DNA of 64,000 nucleotides from Mytilus edulis (taxonomy: Eukaryota > Mollusca > Bivalvia > Mytilida > Mytilidae). The stretch covers positions 7,119,486-7,183,485 of the forward strand of contig NC_092350.1 in the NCBI RefSeq assembly GCF_963676685.1, in the 5' to 3' direction. Below are positions 61,485 through 64,000 of the stretch, piece by piece. Below the pieces are notes generated by a model that was given only the letters and a program-made list of their open reading frames with translations, ran no database searches and was not told where the DNA came from. The translations under genes were made by a program, and so were the position numbers. Within the stretch, counting starts at the first letter, position 1; each line of letters opens with the position of its first letter.

Positions 61485-62189
61485 GTGAGTATTATGGTAA
61501 TTGTATTTCTATTGTCATATTGGTGTAAAGTAAAGTAAAATCACAAAAATACTGAACTCCTTCAGTCCTTAGTCCTATGAAAATTCAAAACGGAAAGTCC
61601 CTTATCAAATGGCATAATCAAAAGCTCAAACAAACAAATGAAAAACAACTGTCATATTTCTGACTAGGTACAGGCATTTACTTATAAAGAAAATGAGGGA
61701 TTGAACCTGATTTTATACTAGCTAAACCTCTCACTTGTATGACACTCGCATCAAATTCCATTATATTGACCACAATGTACATGTATGAACAAAATAAACA
61801 TACAATGTGAAAAATACAGCAGTCAACATTGTGTTATAATATCAATCACTAAAAAATACATACAAATATGTAACAAAAAAGCATAAAATGGCATATAGAC
61901 CCAGCTTTATAGCAAAAATTAAAGACAAGAATACACAAATTTACCATAGTACAATAACACAGTAATGAGATGTATAAGTACAGAGTCACTTCACATATAT
62001 GTAACAAAGAAACATAAAAAGGCATTTAGACAAAACTCATACATGTCATAGCAAAAATGAAAGACAAGCAACAATATATCTGATACATTGCTTTTTATAA
62101 CGGTGTAATTTTAGTGTTACAAAAAATGTATATTTTTCACCCTAGTATATCGTATGGTTTTACTAGTTATGTTTCTTTTTCCTTTTCAG
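61485..62189 (+). other. Possible 3' UTR intron of G gamma
   Basis: Donor CTTG|gtgagt lies 22 nt after the stop codon and acceptor ccttttcag ends at 62189. The interval contains an inverted family R repeat (61530-61760). The stop is too near the junction to provoke nonsense-mediated decay. Confidence 0.45.
61530..61760 (-). repeat. Family R interspersed repeat
   Basis: Starts 'aaaatcacaaaaatactgaa', continues 'aactgtcatatttctgacta' and 'tatgacactcgcatcaaatt'. Confidence 0.65.
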
Positions 62190-64000
62190 GGAACCGTCTT
62201 TTATGGAAAGGTTTTCTATTTTATTTCCAAAATGACAGTAGAAAGGGCACAGTGCAAATTTTTTTTTAGATTTTTTTTAGAATTTTATTTTGTTAAAACG
62301 CAGCTACATTTTTTCTATGGAGTAAAATGATGTTTTTGATTGAAATCCTCTCCATTATTCATCTTGACACTCTACAACAGAAATCTGGCCAGTACATCAC
62401 ATCTAGAACCATTATATTCACATGAGTTGATCGCCGTCTTTTATCTTGTGTCAGAACTGGGTACCAGAATTACATATATATGCAAATTATTGGTGTTGTT
62501 TAAATTTGATGTTTTCTTGTACAATTGTGATTTATAACAATTTGGCTAAAAGTATTTTTATTAAATATCACAAATGATGGAAAAATAGATGGAGGTATTT
62601 TAATGAGAGGAAACATCAATGTTCAGAAAACTTGTTACAAAAAAACTTCAAATTACAAAGATTTGAAAAGAGCACAGAAACAAAGAAACGATGAATGAGA
62701 AGGAATTGTAATGTATTTACTACTGCTTACTGGGAAAGCAGCAGGTTGTTTCTTTCATGAAATTTCAATAAGACAAACAATGATAAAAGGTGCTCGGCAG
62801 ACACATACAAAATGAAATAAATGGAGGAAAACGAGCAAACAATAGTCTTCTGGGACACCTTTAGAGAACTTTCAGTGAAAACTATTTCAGTATACAAAAT
62901 ATTGTATTTTTCCTCTTTAATACAAGAAGTAATTGTTTAATGGATTTTTCCTGTTAGATCAATTCTAAAAATGTAATTATCAATGATTATATAGTTACTT
63001 CAAACCTAATTAAAATCTTTATTTATTTACATACCAAACAGCATTGTGGGAAACTTTTTGTACAATAGACGAGAATTTCTACAGACTATAATAAATACTT
63101 AATTTACACTGCCAGAACTTATTGTATTGCCGTTAAAGATGAAAATTAGCAATCATTAAACTCATTATATATGTTATACAGATAAATGATTGCAATTATT
63201 GGTGTAGAGAATGTACTAAGAATGCCAAGAATATGTTTTTAAAAATAAAAATATAGCCCTAAGAAATGTTTTGAAATATAATTTGCATTTATTTTAATAT
63301 TTAGCATCAAAACATTTATGTTTTTTCAATAATTAGATTAAATTTTATGTATGTTTTAGTAGTCATGTACCAATTTATTTACATAGAAACATAATACAAT
63401 TTCCTTTTAAAGTTTTCTTTTTTTTGTGAAGTTAGTTATCAGGACAGGAAATAAATGTAACTATTTATGATTAGAGGGAAGTTAAATAATAAGTAGTAAC
63501 TTTCAAGGTACATATAACATATATATTAAAGTATTTACTACTGTTGAGACAGACATTTATCAAACTTTAAAAAGTTTTCTGTTATTTTTTTTAATCCACT
63601 TTGAATTTTATTGAGTAATGAAATTAAGATTTTGGGTCAACATCAACCTTACAACGCAATAAAATGGCATATTTTTTTCAAAGATACATGAGTCTTGTAC
63701 TTTACACATTTTTTTTTATTGAACAATAATTTGCACATGTTAAAAATTATTTTTAATTCAAATTACATATATCATTTAAAAACCATTATAGTAATTCATG
63801 TGCCTTTTTTCGTGAATTTTGTGCTTTTGTTGCATGGAATAGCTTTTATTATATATAGGTTAATCACATATGTACAGACTTATTTATTTTTAAAATGATG
63901 TTGATTATTTTAACATTAATTTTCATGACATAATGTATTATACACTCCAGCAACTTTTGTTTGTATGTTTTACTCTAATCCTTGTCAATATTTGCTAACT
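62190..64000. other. Downstream of G gamma, probable 3' UTR then intergenic
   Basis: AT-rich with several AATAAA hexamers (for example near 62815 and 63091). The transcript end cannot be chosen. No further gene is visible. Confidence 0.4.

Noticed and set aside
1..64000. CRISPR arrays, operons, rRNA or tRNA genes, or intact viral genes
   Set aside because: The tandem repeats have no unique spacers, genes are spliced and single, and no rRNA or true tRNA sequence was recognised (only a tRNA-like SINE head).

Overview
This is eukaryotic, AT-rich, intron-dominated DNA, almost certainly from a marine mussel (Mytilus or a close relative). Three things point there: split genes with GT-AG introns whose proteins look molluscan, dense interspersed repeats of kinds typical of mussels, and no bacterial-style operons. 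Most long open frames are repeat sequence read in an arbitrary frame. Three real genes can be assembled by splice phase and protein motifs.

Left part (1-19.6 kb). A minus-strand gene encodes a nicotinic acetylcholine receptor-type ligand-binding domain with a signal peptide. It has four coding exons (9157-9211, 5105-5241, 3471-3616, 2270-2801). The frame stops after a hydrophilic tail instead of entering the membrane segments. A second signal-peptide exon in the same phase lies at 16551-16599. The introns hold mussel repeats, a local duplication and several retrozyme-like repeats whose 44-nt cores fold as type I hammerhead ribozymes.

Middle part (19.6-43 kb). No host gene is visible. It is repeat-rich and built from segmental duplications: copies beginning near 20.4, 23.0 and 30.1 kb, plus a separate pair at 38.7 and 40.6 kb. 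Comparing the copies dates later events: a 354-bp-period hammerhead repeat dimer, a LINE fragment with a perfect 15-bp target-site duplication, a 30-bp minisatellite expansion, a nested 3-kb composite with a foldback element, and a tRNA-derived SINE.

Right part (43-64 kb). A minus-strand gene for the wybutosine enzyme TYW2/TRMT12 (six exons, 455 codons, 57438 down to 43732) stands head-to-head with a plus-strand G protein gamma subunit gene (two coding exons, 57526-57620 and 61357-61462). Their start codons are only 87 bp apart, so they probably share a bidirectional promoter.

The most striking observation is in these two genes. Each has an intronic minisatellite seeded by its own 3' splice junction. 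In TYW2 an 82-bp unit repeats the acceptor plus 12 nt of exon about 8 times. In the gamma gene an 89-bp unit repeats an acceptor plus a diverged copy of the start of exon 2 about 13 times, with conservative and synonymous changes that suggest a former coding exon.
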